The notes beneath the pieces were generated by a model. That model saw only the letters and a list, made by a program, of their open reading frames with translations. It was not told the DNA's origin and did not search any database. A DNA stretch of 64,000 bases, taken from positions 69,047,870-69,111,869 of the forward strand of contig JAYGXS010000004.1 of the NCBI GenBank assembly GCA_036362985.1, given 5' to 3'. Both the position numbers and the translations under genes were made by a program. Source of the stretch: Ligula intestinalis. Its lineage: Eukaryota > Platyhelminthes > Cestoda > Diphyllobothriidea > Diphyllobothriidae. This document shows positions 55,451 through 64,000 of this stretch, piece after piece. The first letter of the stretch is position 1. Each line of letters opens with the position of its first letter.

Positions 55451-57110
55451 TTACAGATAATATCTTTTTCTATGCTGATCCAACTGCATCTTAAACATGT
55501 CCACAGATGGAGACATGACAATGTATGCGGGTAGAGCATTCCATGCCTGGATTACCCTCTTAGAGAAGAAAAATTTTCGTGTGTTCAATCTTGCCCCAGT
55601 CACACGTAGCTTGAGACAGTGTCCGCGCAATCTAGTAGTAGTGGCCAGCTCAAAGAAATCTTTGGATGCTAGGCAACAATTTCGATCCCGCAGCATGCGA
55701 AATGCCTGTATCAGGTCACCACGCAGCTGTCTGTAATCCAGAGGAAATAAGTCAAGATTGGTCAGTCGTGTCTCGTAAGGAAGGTACGCTTGGCCTCGCA
55801 CTAACTTAGTTGCCCGTCGTTGTACCCTTTCGATGGTGTTTTTGTCTTTGACTGTCTAAGGTTTCCAGACTTGAATGGCAAATTCCAGTTGGGGTCGCAC
55901 AAACGCGCCGAAGACCTTGCCAAAGACAATTTTATCAAACTTAACAAAGGCGCACTTGATTAGATACAAGCTCGACATTGCGGATTTGGCCACCTTCAGG
56001 CTGTGGAGTGATGGATTAAGTGAGGGAGTGAACCTCACCCCCAGATCCTTCTGGGCCCCTACTTCTGGTAGCGGTGTGTTATTTAGGTTGTAAGCCCTCC
56101 GATACGAAGTGTTAGTACTACTGAAACGCATTATGTTGCATTTAGTGACATTAAATGGCAGGAGCCACTCGTTTGACCATTGCTCGAGTCGGTGCAAATC
56201 CGCCTGCAGATTTGCTTCGTCGTCTTCGCTACGAATGGCCTTCCAGACTTTTAAATCGCCAGCGAACATTGCGGTTTCGCAGTCTAATCCACTTATGCAG
56301 TCGTCGATATATATTAGGAAAAGGATAGGACCCAGAACAGAACCCTGGGGGACCCCACTATCAACTGCCACCTCCGTCGATCGCTGATCACCGATACATA
56401 CGGTTTGAGTTCGGCCAGTCAGAAAGTTTTCGATCCATTGCAAAAGGTTACCTGCTACCCCTATACGTCTAAACTTTTATGGGAGACGTTGATGCGGCAC
56501 AGTGTCAAATGCCCTCTTAAAATCTATGAAGACTGTGTGCACCGTGTTTCCTTGATCGAGTGCTCTGGCCCATTGCTCTAGACAGAAGAACAGATTTGTC
56601 AAGCAGGACCATCCTCTACGGAATCCGTGCTGTTTATCAGAAAGAAGTCGATGCCACTCTAAGAATTGCATCAACTCTATTTTGATAATTCGCTCCATGA
56701 TTTTGCAACATAAGGCGTATTGGACTGTAGTTGTTTGCGGACGCCCGACTCCCACTTTTGTGTATGGGTGAGATCCACGCTGTCTTCCAGTCGGATGGCA
56801 GTTGACCTGTGTTAAGGGAGGCCCGAAAGAGTAACTGCAGAGGTTCTGCCAACTCCACGGCTAGCTCTTTCAACAGCTTTGCAGGTATGCCATCTGGTCC
56901 TGGTGACTTCGTGTCTTGGAGCTTAAGAAGTTCTTTCAGGACAGTAAATTCTGTAAGCGCAACTAAGTCAATAGTCAGAATCTCCTCGGTACTAAAATTG
57001 GTAACGGTTAGTTCGACCTCTCTCGTAAAAACCGACTGAAAGAACCCGGATAGATGCTCGGCCTTTGCTTTTTTCTCGCAAATTTTGGTGCCGTCATCCA
57101 TTTTTAACAA
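55451..57110 (-). pseudogene. CR1-like reverse transcriptase, broken, FAGD at the active site
   Basis: In order: TKSPGPDGIPAKLL, NNYSPIRL, then after a frameshift KQHGFRRGWSCL, FIDFKRAFDTVPHQRL, a stop, GVAGNLLQWIENFLTGRTQT, VDSGVPQGSVLGPILFLIYI, and MFAGDLKVW at the catalytic site (56266-56255). The expected motif is FADD; the second Asp position of the pair is preserved but the first is Gly, through one base change. The thumb (QKDLGVRF) and a C-terminal tail (LQAFRML..AWNALP) follow. Confidence 0.75.
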
Positions 57111-57170
57111 CGGGATGGGGTCTCTATTTCAGGTAGATTGCCTAATGTAGTTGTGTAAGACCTTCGGATC

Positions 57171-58331
57171 TCATACTGCACGGTTTATTAGGTCACTCTC
57201 GAAACTTCGGCGGTTTTTTAGTACAAGGCTCTTAACCCTATTTCTCTGCGCTTTGTACTTGTTGTACGACTCAGTGGTCTTCTCTCTCCGATACGTTCGA
57301 AACAGCTTTTCTTTACGGTTAACCTCCCTTTTCAGCGTGTTTATTAGCCACTGGGGCCCATTTGTGGCTTTCATTTTCGAGATGGGGCAGAAACTGGTGA
57401 TCAGCCCGTGTAGTACAGTCTTTAACACCGTCCAATCCTCGTGGACACACCCGGTGAATGCCTCCCTCCAGTCTACGCAGCGCACTTTGGTTGTCATTTG
57501 GTTAAAGCTTCCGCGCCACATGTTGTGTCTAACGGTCGTGCTACGATCAGGTACAGAGAAGAGTGAGTACTCCCACTGTAGTACTACGTGGTCGCTTTTG
57601 CCTAGAGGAGGTAAACAATTTACTAAGTCAACACTGTCAGGCGCTTTTGACAGTACAAGATCTAGGCAGTTAGCCTGTTGCCCTTCACGCTGCCTGGTCG
57701 GATATAAGACGTGTTGTGATCGAAAGGCTTTTTGTACCGTGCGTAGGAGTCGGCGATCGAAACTTAATTCTGCCCTCTTCGCAGGACTGCGGTTCCTAAT
57801 GATATGCGGAGCATTAAAGTCGCCTATAATCATGACATTGGATCGCACGGCAAATGCTGTAACTTCCTCAATCAGGCTATTGTCTGACTCTGGATCGTTC
57901 GACGGTGGTCGATAAACCACCAAAATGTCAAGGGCTTGAGACCCCGGCGTTCTGACGGTGAGCCAAAGGGCCTCTCTATCGGACGCGAGCTGGTCAGTTT
58001 TGTTTGACACGCGCAGGCCATGTCTAACATAGGTGAGCACACCCCCACCCTGACGCCCGGCTCCGTCTTTTCGGAACAGCTGAAAACCGGGGAGAGCAAC
58101 TTCCCGATCGTCTATATTTGTGGATAGCCATGTTTTTGTCATACAGACCACATCTGGTTCCACTTGGTACATAGTAATCTTAAGCTCGTCTAATTTAGAC
58201 AGCAGGCTTTGTGCATTGGTGTACATGCACTTAAGTTTCCTTTGTTGGCTTGTTCGGGAAGTTTTTACGTTCGGGCTCAACCCTGCCCCTACTTGGTCGA
58301 TTGCGTGGTTATCCGGAACGGGCCTGTCCAA
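57171..58331 (-). pseudogene. CR1-like LINE endonuclease domain
   Basis: The 386-codon minus frame contains LKCMYTNAQSLLSKLDEL, VVCMTKTWL, IIGDFNAP and SDHVVLQ, the landmarks of an apurinic-type endonuclease. The usual Glu in the second block (TETWL) is Lys here, another inactivating change. The frame continues past a TGA at about 57169 into the reverse transcriptase. Confidence 0.75.
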
Positions 58332-58413
58332 GGTGAGAACAATGGATGTTGTATCACTTGGTTGTTGTAAATAACCAAGTTTTGCTCTCCTTTGCTGTGT
58401 CGCTCCTTCATCT

Positions 58414-60140
58414 CTAAAACGAGTTGACGACGTTTGTCTCGTTCTGCAACTGAGAAATCCTGCTGAAAAAAACTCCCGGGTGAGAGTCTTTTATTCTAAA
58501 ACGCTTAGACAGGATGAGCTTTGCTTCTTGGCTGCTGACCATGACCACCTTCAGCGGTCTGGGACGCATCGATCCAGTTGGGCCCTCTGACCGTTTTCCA
58601 AGGCGGAATGCCTTAACGTACTCGATTGTTACGCTGGGTCCCAGCATTTTGCTCATAAGCGCACCGAAGAGCTGGATGTCTGCGGAATGCCGGTCCATAG
58701 GAGTGGTTACGGTCGATTCTGCCAATCCCTGTATTATGACGTTGGATTCTCTCTTAGCGACATTTTTTACGCCTACGACATTGTCGCTTACTTTCTGGCC
58801 AACAGCTCTTGTGCTGCTATTTTGACGGTTATGTTTGAGACCGGAGTCTATTGGTGCAGTACCAGCCTCGTTTTCTACTGCGGGCCTCGGGCTCGGGCTG
58901 GCCGATGTTGTTGCTTCCCGGCCATGGACTTCGGTACAATTTCCATGCAGTTTTGTGGGGCCGGGCGCTAAAACTTTGAGGGCCTTAACACTCGTATCTT
59001 TTTTTCGACAGCGAACTTGTTCAAATCTGCCTCAACTGTGGCAACTTTGTCAGTTTTTGACGGCTTCACTCCGGGTTTTGGCACGCTTTTGCCTGTTTTA
59101 GCGTGCGCCTTTACTTGAAGTATTGACGCACCTGTATCTACTTTGCTGGCAGGAGGGTTTTTAAAATTTACCTCAACTGCGTCTACTTGGTCAGCTGTTT
59201 GGGCCTTCACTTCAAGTGTTGGCACATTCGTGTCTTTTGTTGTGGAAGTCTTAACTTTAGGTGCTAGCACACTCTTATCGTTTTTGTTTTTGTCAACAGT
59301 GGGGTTATTCACATTTTCCTCATCTGCGGCAATTCGGCCAACGCTGGAGGCCATCACCCTAACTGTTGACTCCCTTGTATCTACATTACTGGCAGAAAAG
59401 GTTTTCAAATTTACCTCAACTGCGTCTGCTTGGTCAGCTGTTTGGGCCTTTACTTTTAGTGTTGGCACACTCGTGTCTTTTGTTGTGAAAGTCTTAACTT
59501 TAGGTGCTAGCACACTCTTATCATTTTTATCGACTGTGCAGTTATTCAAATTTTCCGCAGCTGCGGCAATTTTGCCAACGTTGGAGGCCTTCACTCTAAG
59601 TGTTGACGCCCTTGTGTCTACTTTGCCGGCTGGAAGGTTTTTAGCATTCACCGCATTTGCCTGCAGTTCTTTCGTCCTACCAGAATGCAGTTGTCTCGGC
59701 GCAGATATCGGGCCCTGGGCAACTTCTTGTTCCTCTCGAATCTTTATTCGTGCGGTTTTGTTGATTTTAGCCCGGATAAGGGTGAGATCTATTCTGCGGG
59801 TGAACGTTTCATCCGCCTTTTGGCATCTTTAACGGTCGTGGGGCTCAAGCTTGCCTGACACTGTACACTCTGGCGCGTTTGTGTATGCTTGTCCTCCGAT
59901 TTGGGCGTGTCTGGACCTATTAGATGTTGGCTGCTAGTAAGCGCCCTTAATGTTGATAAGAGCTGTGGATTGCAACTTGTTTCGTCAATTGGCCTTAACT
60001 TGTCGACTTTAAGCAGTTCTGCAAGTATTTCTGATAGTAGGTTCGTAAGGCACTCTAGTCCTAGTAATTTTTTGCTGCATCTCTTTGCAGTAATTATAAC
60101 CCTCTGGGCATATTGTGTCACCAGTGTTAGTGCACGCAAC
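58414..60140 (-). pseudogene. CR1-like LINE ORF1, with internal tandem protein repeats
   Basis: Pieces run from 60139 to 58414. An N-terminal helical part (LLGLECLTNLLSEILAELLK) is followed by a repeat region (59640-59020) with about 2.4 copies of a roughly 80-residue unit: VDTRASTLRVKASNVGKIAA, KSVLAPKVKTFTTKDTSVPT, AQTADQADAVEVNLK. The C-terminal part (58800-58414) has RESNVIIQGLAEST and RPRPLKVVMVSSQEAKLIL, the RNA-binding module typical of CR1-type ORF1. Several stops break it. Plus-strand open frames over the repeat are shadows. Confidence 0.65.
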
Positions 60141-60335
60141 TGTCGGTGGCCCTCGCAACTCAGTTGCGGTAGCCGAGGTGTTTAAACGGTCGCCCCCTGG
60201 GTCGCGCGTCCGCGGTTCGCTGCTAACTCCAGTGTTAGTGCGCGTAACTTCCGGCTGCCCTCGCAGCTCATTTGCGGTGGCTGAGGTGTCTAGACGGTCG
60301 CCCCCTGAGGCGAGCGTGCGCGGATCGATGCCACC
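60119..60335 (-). repeat. Two-copy tandem duplication, about 110 bp, at the LINE 5' end
   Basis: CCAGTGTTAGTGC recurs at 60119 and 60229, each followed by a GC-rich block with GCCCTCGCA(A/G)CTCA and GGTCGCCCCCTG. On the minus strand both copies encode related peptides (SCEGHRQLRALTL and SCEGSRKLRALTL), so the duplication lies in or just before ORF1. Copies differ at many sites, so it is not recent. Confidence 0.65.
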
Positions 60336-60439
60336 TCTAGACTCGACTTTTTCCTCACGCGCGAGTCGGGTCGTGAATGTCTGCGTTCCCCATGGGGTTG
60401 ATTTTGGGTTTTGCGAGCACAGATAACAACAAAATTTTG

Positions 60440-60960
60440 GATGGCCTACAGTTATTTTGCACTTGTATTCTACTCAAATATCCTGGCTAAGGTTACAATG
60501 TCGAAATCTATAATAAATACTGAACATAGGGGTGCATAGGGGTGCAACGTTTTGATACTCGAGATGATGTTCCTCTTCCGCTTAGTTTTATACAGCCAAA
60601 AGCACAAAACCTTTTTTTAACTAGGAACGCTAGTGCCGAAAGTATTTGCAATTAGATTTCCGAGTAAATGATTTGAAGGTGAACCCGTGTGAGGTCAATG
60701 GGGCTTGCATTCTCTTGACAGGGATGATAACTTGCTACTCTCTTAGGTGAGAATGCATGCAAGCTTCTCTGTTGTTTTCTTTTGACATAAAGGTATCTTG
60801 ACCGCGTTAAGTATTCAAAATTTTAGCACATATTAAACCGGATTAAATTTTGGAAAACTAAAAGCCAAACTCAATGCGCGAAAAGAAGCGGGACGCCTAA
60901 GAAACGTAACATTATAAAAAAATGTTTGAAAAGAATAAAAGTTTTAAGGTTGCAAAAATT
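60440..60960. other. No gene recognised
   Basis: AT-rich sequence between the LINE 5' end and a PLE 3' end. A GGGGTGCATAGGGGTGCA duplication of 10 bp sits near 60530. Nothing else seen. Confidence 0.45.
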
Positions 60961-60964
60961 CCCA

Positions 60965-61665
60965 TCACAGAAATCCGAAGAGCAATTGGCGAGCATACGT
61001 ATACCTTCAATAACTACTCATCAGGCCGTCAAATTTACATCGGAGGGGGTAAATGTGTAGGTAAATTTTTGTCAATATTGCAGGTAAATTAGTCTAAGGT
61101 ATAGGGGAGGGAGTCAAGGATAGTAAAATACACTAATTAAGCGACAATAAGGGAGAGGGGGAAGGGGGAAGGGAGAGTGGAGGCGCGGAAAAAATGCCGG
61201 TAGCTTGGTGGCCGTTGGCCATGCTAAGCTTGGAGCTTGCAGCAGGTTCTTTTGCGCGCACAAAATCAGCTTCCCCAACCGGATGGCAGTTGCTTCTGCT
61301 GTTGATAGCAGGCGCTGACCCAGTGACTTAGGGTAGTTTGGTGGGAACTTGCAGATCACCCTGAAGGCTTCGGTGGGGTCCACCTGATGTCCGGAATCCA
61401 CCACGTGTGCTAGAAAAGAGCTGTTGAGGGTCCTGGTGGTATTGACTTTACCTTAACTTAGCCACTGCGGGAGGTTTTTTTCGTATTCTTTTGGAAAGGC
61501 GCCGACTCGTGCGAACAATATGACCTGCTCCACAGGAGCAAGTAAAGAAGTAGATGCCCATGGAGGTGGTCTGAGTCCGTAACCTGTCCTTACCATCCCC
61601 ATGGAAGACCGGGTTGGTTGAGAAGATTTTGACCAAAAGGTAACCTAGGTTTACTTGTCAACAAG
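60965..61665 (-). mobile_element. Penelope-like element family 1, dead fragment (copy f)
   Basis: Minus frames: SMGIYFFTCSCGAGHIVRT (61636-61448; YIG degraded to HIV) and, after a frameshift, HVVDSGHQVDPTEAFRVICK with EATAIRLGKLILCAQKNLL (61404-61114). The terminus at 60987-61027 keeps the hammerhead layout: GGC, CTGATGA, GAAG instead of GAAA, a stem, then CTC and GCC. It is a decayed relative of the 38.2-kb ribozyme. Confidence 0.7.
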
Positions 61666-62190
61666 GGACGTCATACAGCTACGTTTATTGTGAACTATCT
61701 TCAGAACCAAAGTTAAGGTAAACAGCACAAAAGAGTATCTGACAAGGGCGCCTTCGAACACATGCACGAGGAAAGTGTTTATATTAAATTCCAACATTTT
61801 TTAACAATCGAGTGAGGATTGGAAAGCTGAAATAAAATATAGTCAATTTCATTGCGCCAACTAAAGTGCAACGAATGTTCCTAACCGTTGGAAACAACAA
61901 TTGCTTTATGGATTTCAGAAGCCCAAAAAAACTTAGCATTTAACTGGAATTCCTTCAAGTCTAAACCATTTTAATACAAACGGTCAGTACTTCAACAGGC
62001 CTAAGGCAGCATTTTAAATGAGACCCGTCTCCTTTAAAGAAAAGTACGAAGCTACGATTTAAAATTCAAAGAAGGAATTCACTTCCGACCAAAAAGGTCA
62101 ATCTATCAATTCAAAAAATAGACTTGCACTGCTCCGGAGAAAGCGCAATCCATTACGAATACGGCTTTTAAAAGCCCAATAAACCTAAGG
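61666..62190. other. No gene recognised
   Basis: AT-rich, no coding exon or repeat that I can identify. Confidence 0.4.
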
Positions 62191-62335
62191 TCCCAGGAGT
62201 TAGAACGCTAGACTTCTAAGCAAAAGGTCGCGAGTTTGGGTCTCGGTCGGCGACTCACCTGGGGTTGAGCACTACTGGCTGATGATGACTAGTAGGCCAG
62301 AAACGCCCATTTTAGTCCCCTTGCTTCATTGGTAA
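62190..62335 (+). mobile_element. SINE-B copy
   Basis: Head GAGTTAGAACGCTAGACTTC and box B GGTCGCGAGTTTGGGTCTCG; body ACTACTGGCTGATGATGAC, TAGTAGGCC, AGAAACGCCCATTTTAGTC. CTGATGA and GAAA are conserved; the stem has diverged. Confidence 0.65.
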
Positions 62336-62397
62336 TGCTCATCAGCCTACAAGTGCCACTGTCGGCAGGACTCGAGGATGAGGCCCAAGTCGCAGCG

Positions 62398-62885
62398 AGA
62401 CGAGTGAGTATAAGAGTCAAGACTAAGATGATTAACCCTAACAACTACAATCTTCCAGGCCCGATTCCTTAGGAGATGGGAGAAGTCTTGGGAAGACCAG
62501 AGTAGGAAGAACAATATATCGTGTACAGAAGAGTTAAGGGGAAAGTTTCCAATAGGTCTTGCAGGGCGTCCGACCGTGAGGCCAGTGGGAGGGGATGGCA
62601 TCACCACGAGCGCGCGGCGCCTAGGCGGATTCCCAAGTGTCCTCTGACGACTCGCCGAATACTCGCTTTGTCTCGATAGACTGGTGGTGATTATTTGCGC
62701 AGCGCAAGGTTGGCGCTAGGCGAGACTGGGTGTGTTCGTAAGTGGCTCAGACCATTGAGCGAGAACGGACAGGGGGTGCCGGCAATTAGCACCTGACCGC
62801 AGGCGGCATTAGGCGCGCAGGCCAAAGGCGTCATGCGTCAGATCTTGGGTTCTAAGTGGCTGCTAGGACCACTACAAGTACTCCC
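62398..62885 (+). repeat. Repeat R, near full-length copy
   Basis: Start GTCAAGACTAAGATGATTAA, CCCTAACAACTACAATCTTCC, middle GGGAAAGTTTCCAATAGGTC and CTCAGACCATTGAGCGAGAA, end TTGGGTTCTAAGTGGCTGCT. It aligns along its whole length with 9768-10247. Confidence 0.7.
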
Positions 62886-63534
62886 CCTAGACCGAAGTTT
62901 GTCGAAGAAAGAGATCGAACGAAGGAAGATTAGTGAAAGATAGGAAGGAGGAACGTACCAACGGTAGATTTCGAACAGCTGGTGTTCATGTGGCTGGCTT
63001 GCGGGAGCCAGATTGAAGGGACAGTTGGGACCTGCATGAGTTTCTGTGGCTGGCATTCGAGGGTTGGTTCAGTGCCGCCAGTGCCATTTGGGAGAAGGAA
63101 AGGTCATCTCGCGTCCGTGTGGACCACTGGGTCTGCGGTATGAGGAAAGTTCTCGACTACGTGGAAGGGAGTCTGGTTGGCTGCGTTGAACTTCGACGGC
63201 AAATCAGTATGCCGTGTTAGTGTTCACTGAGAGGAGGAAGGGCTACCGTTGGCAGTAGAAGAAGGATCAGAGTTTGGAAAGTAGGTCTGGGTGCTGGCAC
63301 TCATAGCGGGAAATCGCTACGTTGGATGGAAAAGGAACCAGAGCTTAAGGTCCATGGGCTGTGAGTGATTGAGCATCTCGCTCTTGCTTCACGATGCTTC
63401 TTTGCTTCTCTATTTCGTGGCCAAATGAGATGAGACAGGAGGAATTCAGTTGAAGGCGAGGGAGGTCTGATGATGATTGAGCTCGGCCACATCAGAAGTT
63501 TGGTTGAGAGTTCAGCTCACGATTGGGGTCACCA
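62886..63534. other. No gene recognised
   Basis: Purine-rich plus strand (AGGAAG, GAGGAAG words). No exon or repeat assigned. Confidence 0.4.
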
Positions 63535-63702
63535 CTTGTAGCTGTTACGGCTAAGACGGTTAACCCTAACAGCTACAATCTTCGAGGCCCGGACAGGGTG
63601 CCGGCAATTAGCGCCTGATCACAGGCAGCATTAGGCGCGCAGACCAAAGGCGTCATGCTTCAGATCTTGGGTTCTAAATGGCTGCTAACACCACTACATG
63701 AG
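63535..63702 (+). repeat. Repeat R, internally deleted, with an intact 5' hairpin
   Basis: The start shows TGTAGCTGTTA and TAACAGCTACA, perfect 11-bp inverted arms separated by 19 nt (63538-63578 region). The copy then jumps from GGCCCGG straight to ACAGGGTGCCGGCAATTAGC, the 3' quarter of R, and ends CTTGGGTTCTAAATGGCTGC. The hairpin defines one end of R. Confidence 0.6.
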
Positions 63703-63939
63703 TTCCGTAACCGATCGGTGACCGTCCCTCCATCAACGTTCTCCCCATCTGAAGCAGTCTAACCCATATCAATAAAATCACTTAGCGTCCTGTGTTGCAA
63801 GTAGAGGCTAAGTAAAATTCCTAACACAGCATAAACGGATTTGGGTTTTGTGCTTCCACGTAACATTGAGCCTTTTGGTTCATTTTCACAAGATTTTCTA
63901 CCAATTCAGGAGAGATGCATTGATTTAATAAATCAAAAC

Positions 63940-64000
63940 TTCATTTTATTAACTTGGTTTTGCAGATTTGGTTAATTTAGTTGACCCAATTGTGAAAAAA
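63940..64000 (-). mobile_element. SINE-A tail, cut by the window edge
   Basis: On the minus strand the sequence starts TTTTTTCACAATTGGGTCAA and continues CTAAATTAACCAAATC, the conserved SINE-A tail. The head would lie beyond 64000. Confidence 0.6.

Larger units (their letters stand above)
54986..60440 (-). mobile_element. CR1-like LINE, nearly full length, inactive
   Basis: Reading on the minus strand from about 60430: ORF1 pieces (60139-58414), then endonuclease and reverse transcriptase (58331-55451), then a 3'UTR with a possible (AACTG)n tail. Several in-frame stops (near 57169, 57130, 56475, 55857), a frameshift near 56720 and a catalytic substitution show it is dead. The 5' end is not sharply defined. 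It is much more decayed than the LINE at 12.6-16.1 kb. Confidence 0.75.

Noticed and set aside
57151..57915. 254-codon plus-strand open frame
   Set aside because: Antisense to the endonuclease domain of the minus-strand LINE, without motifs of its own.
59143..59832. 229-codon plus-strand open frame
   Set aside because: It is the antisense shadow of the repeat-rich LINE ORF1; its own repeats (STASTWSAVWAF) mirror the minus-strand protein repeats.

Overview
The window is eukaryotic, repeat-dense and gene-poor. Introns run from tens of bases to several kilobases and many coding exons are tiny. It is packed with Penelope-like elements (PLEs), non-LTR retrotransposons (LINEs), tRNA-derived SINEs, a hAT element and unnamed short repeats. 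PLEs with hammerhead-like termini, micro-exons and a single-domain metallothionein suggest a parasitic flatworm, most likely a large-genome tapeworm. That is inference; no gene here fixes the species.

Host genes, all on the minus strand: (1) Gene A (about 2.1-11.7 kb): a 404-codon exon followed by exons of 54, 29, 45 and 167 nt whose reading phases fit one after another. (2) Gene B (about 21.1-31.4 kb, perhaps from 35.3 kb): exons of 27, 214 and 887 nt with compatible phases. (3) A complete two-exon metallothionein of 28 residues (44.54-44.72 kb) with TATA box and poly(A) signal, too short for ordinary ORF listing. I cannot name genes A and B.

Mobile layer: at least three PLE families. In family 1, three plus-strand copies are 5'-truncated and begin with an inverted copy of their own 3' terminus (7.9-10.5, 12.1-16.5 and 53.4-54.0 kb). 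Family-1 termini carry a hammerhead ribozyme core; the copy at 38.2 kb looks structurally complete. One family-1 PLE is interrupted by a 3.5-kb LINE with a 13-bp target-site duplication. That LINE has an N-terminal 2A-like motif (GIEANPGP), a PHD-like zinc finger, an endonuclease and a YADD reverse transcriptase. A second, dead CR1-like LINE fills 55.4-60.4 kb on the minus strand (FAGD in place of the catalytic motif), with a repeat-rich ORF1. A third LINE family survives as three 3' ends. A hAT remnant at 19.5-20.6 kb keeps its terminal repeats and 8-bp duplication.

Short repeats: SINE-A (tRNA-like, often head-to-tail), SINE-B (tRNA-derived with a hammerhead-like core), repeat R (eight copies), repeat W, repeat S, a roughly 1-kb tandem array at 46.6-50.5 kb, degenerate TTAGGG-like DNA and a perfect 16-bp-arm hairpin at 41.5 kb. 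Large intervals (1-2.1, 22-24.9, 26.6-29.9, 36.2-38.1, 39-40.6 kb) hold nothing I can name.
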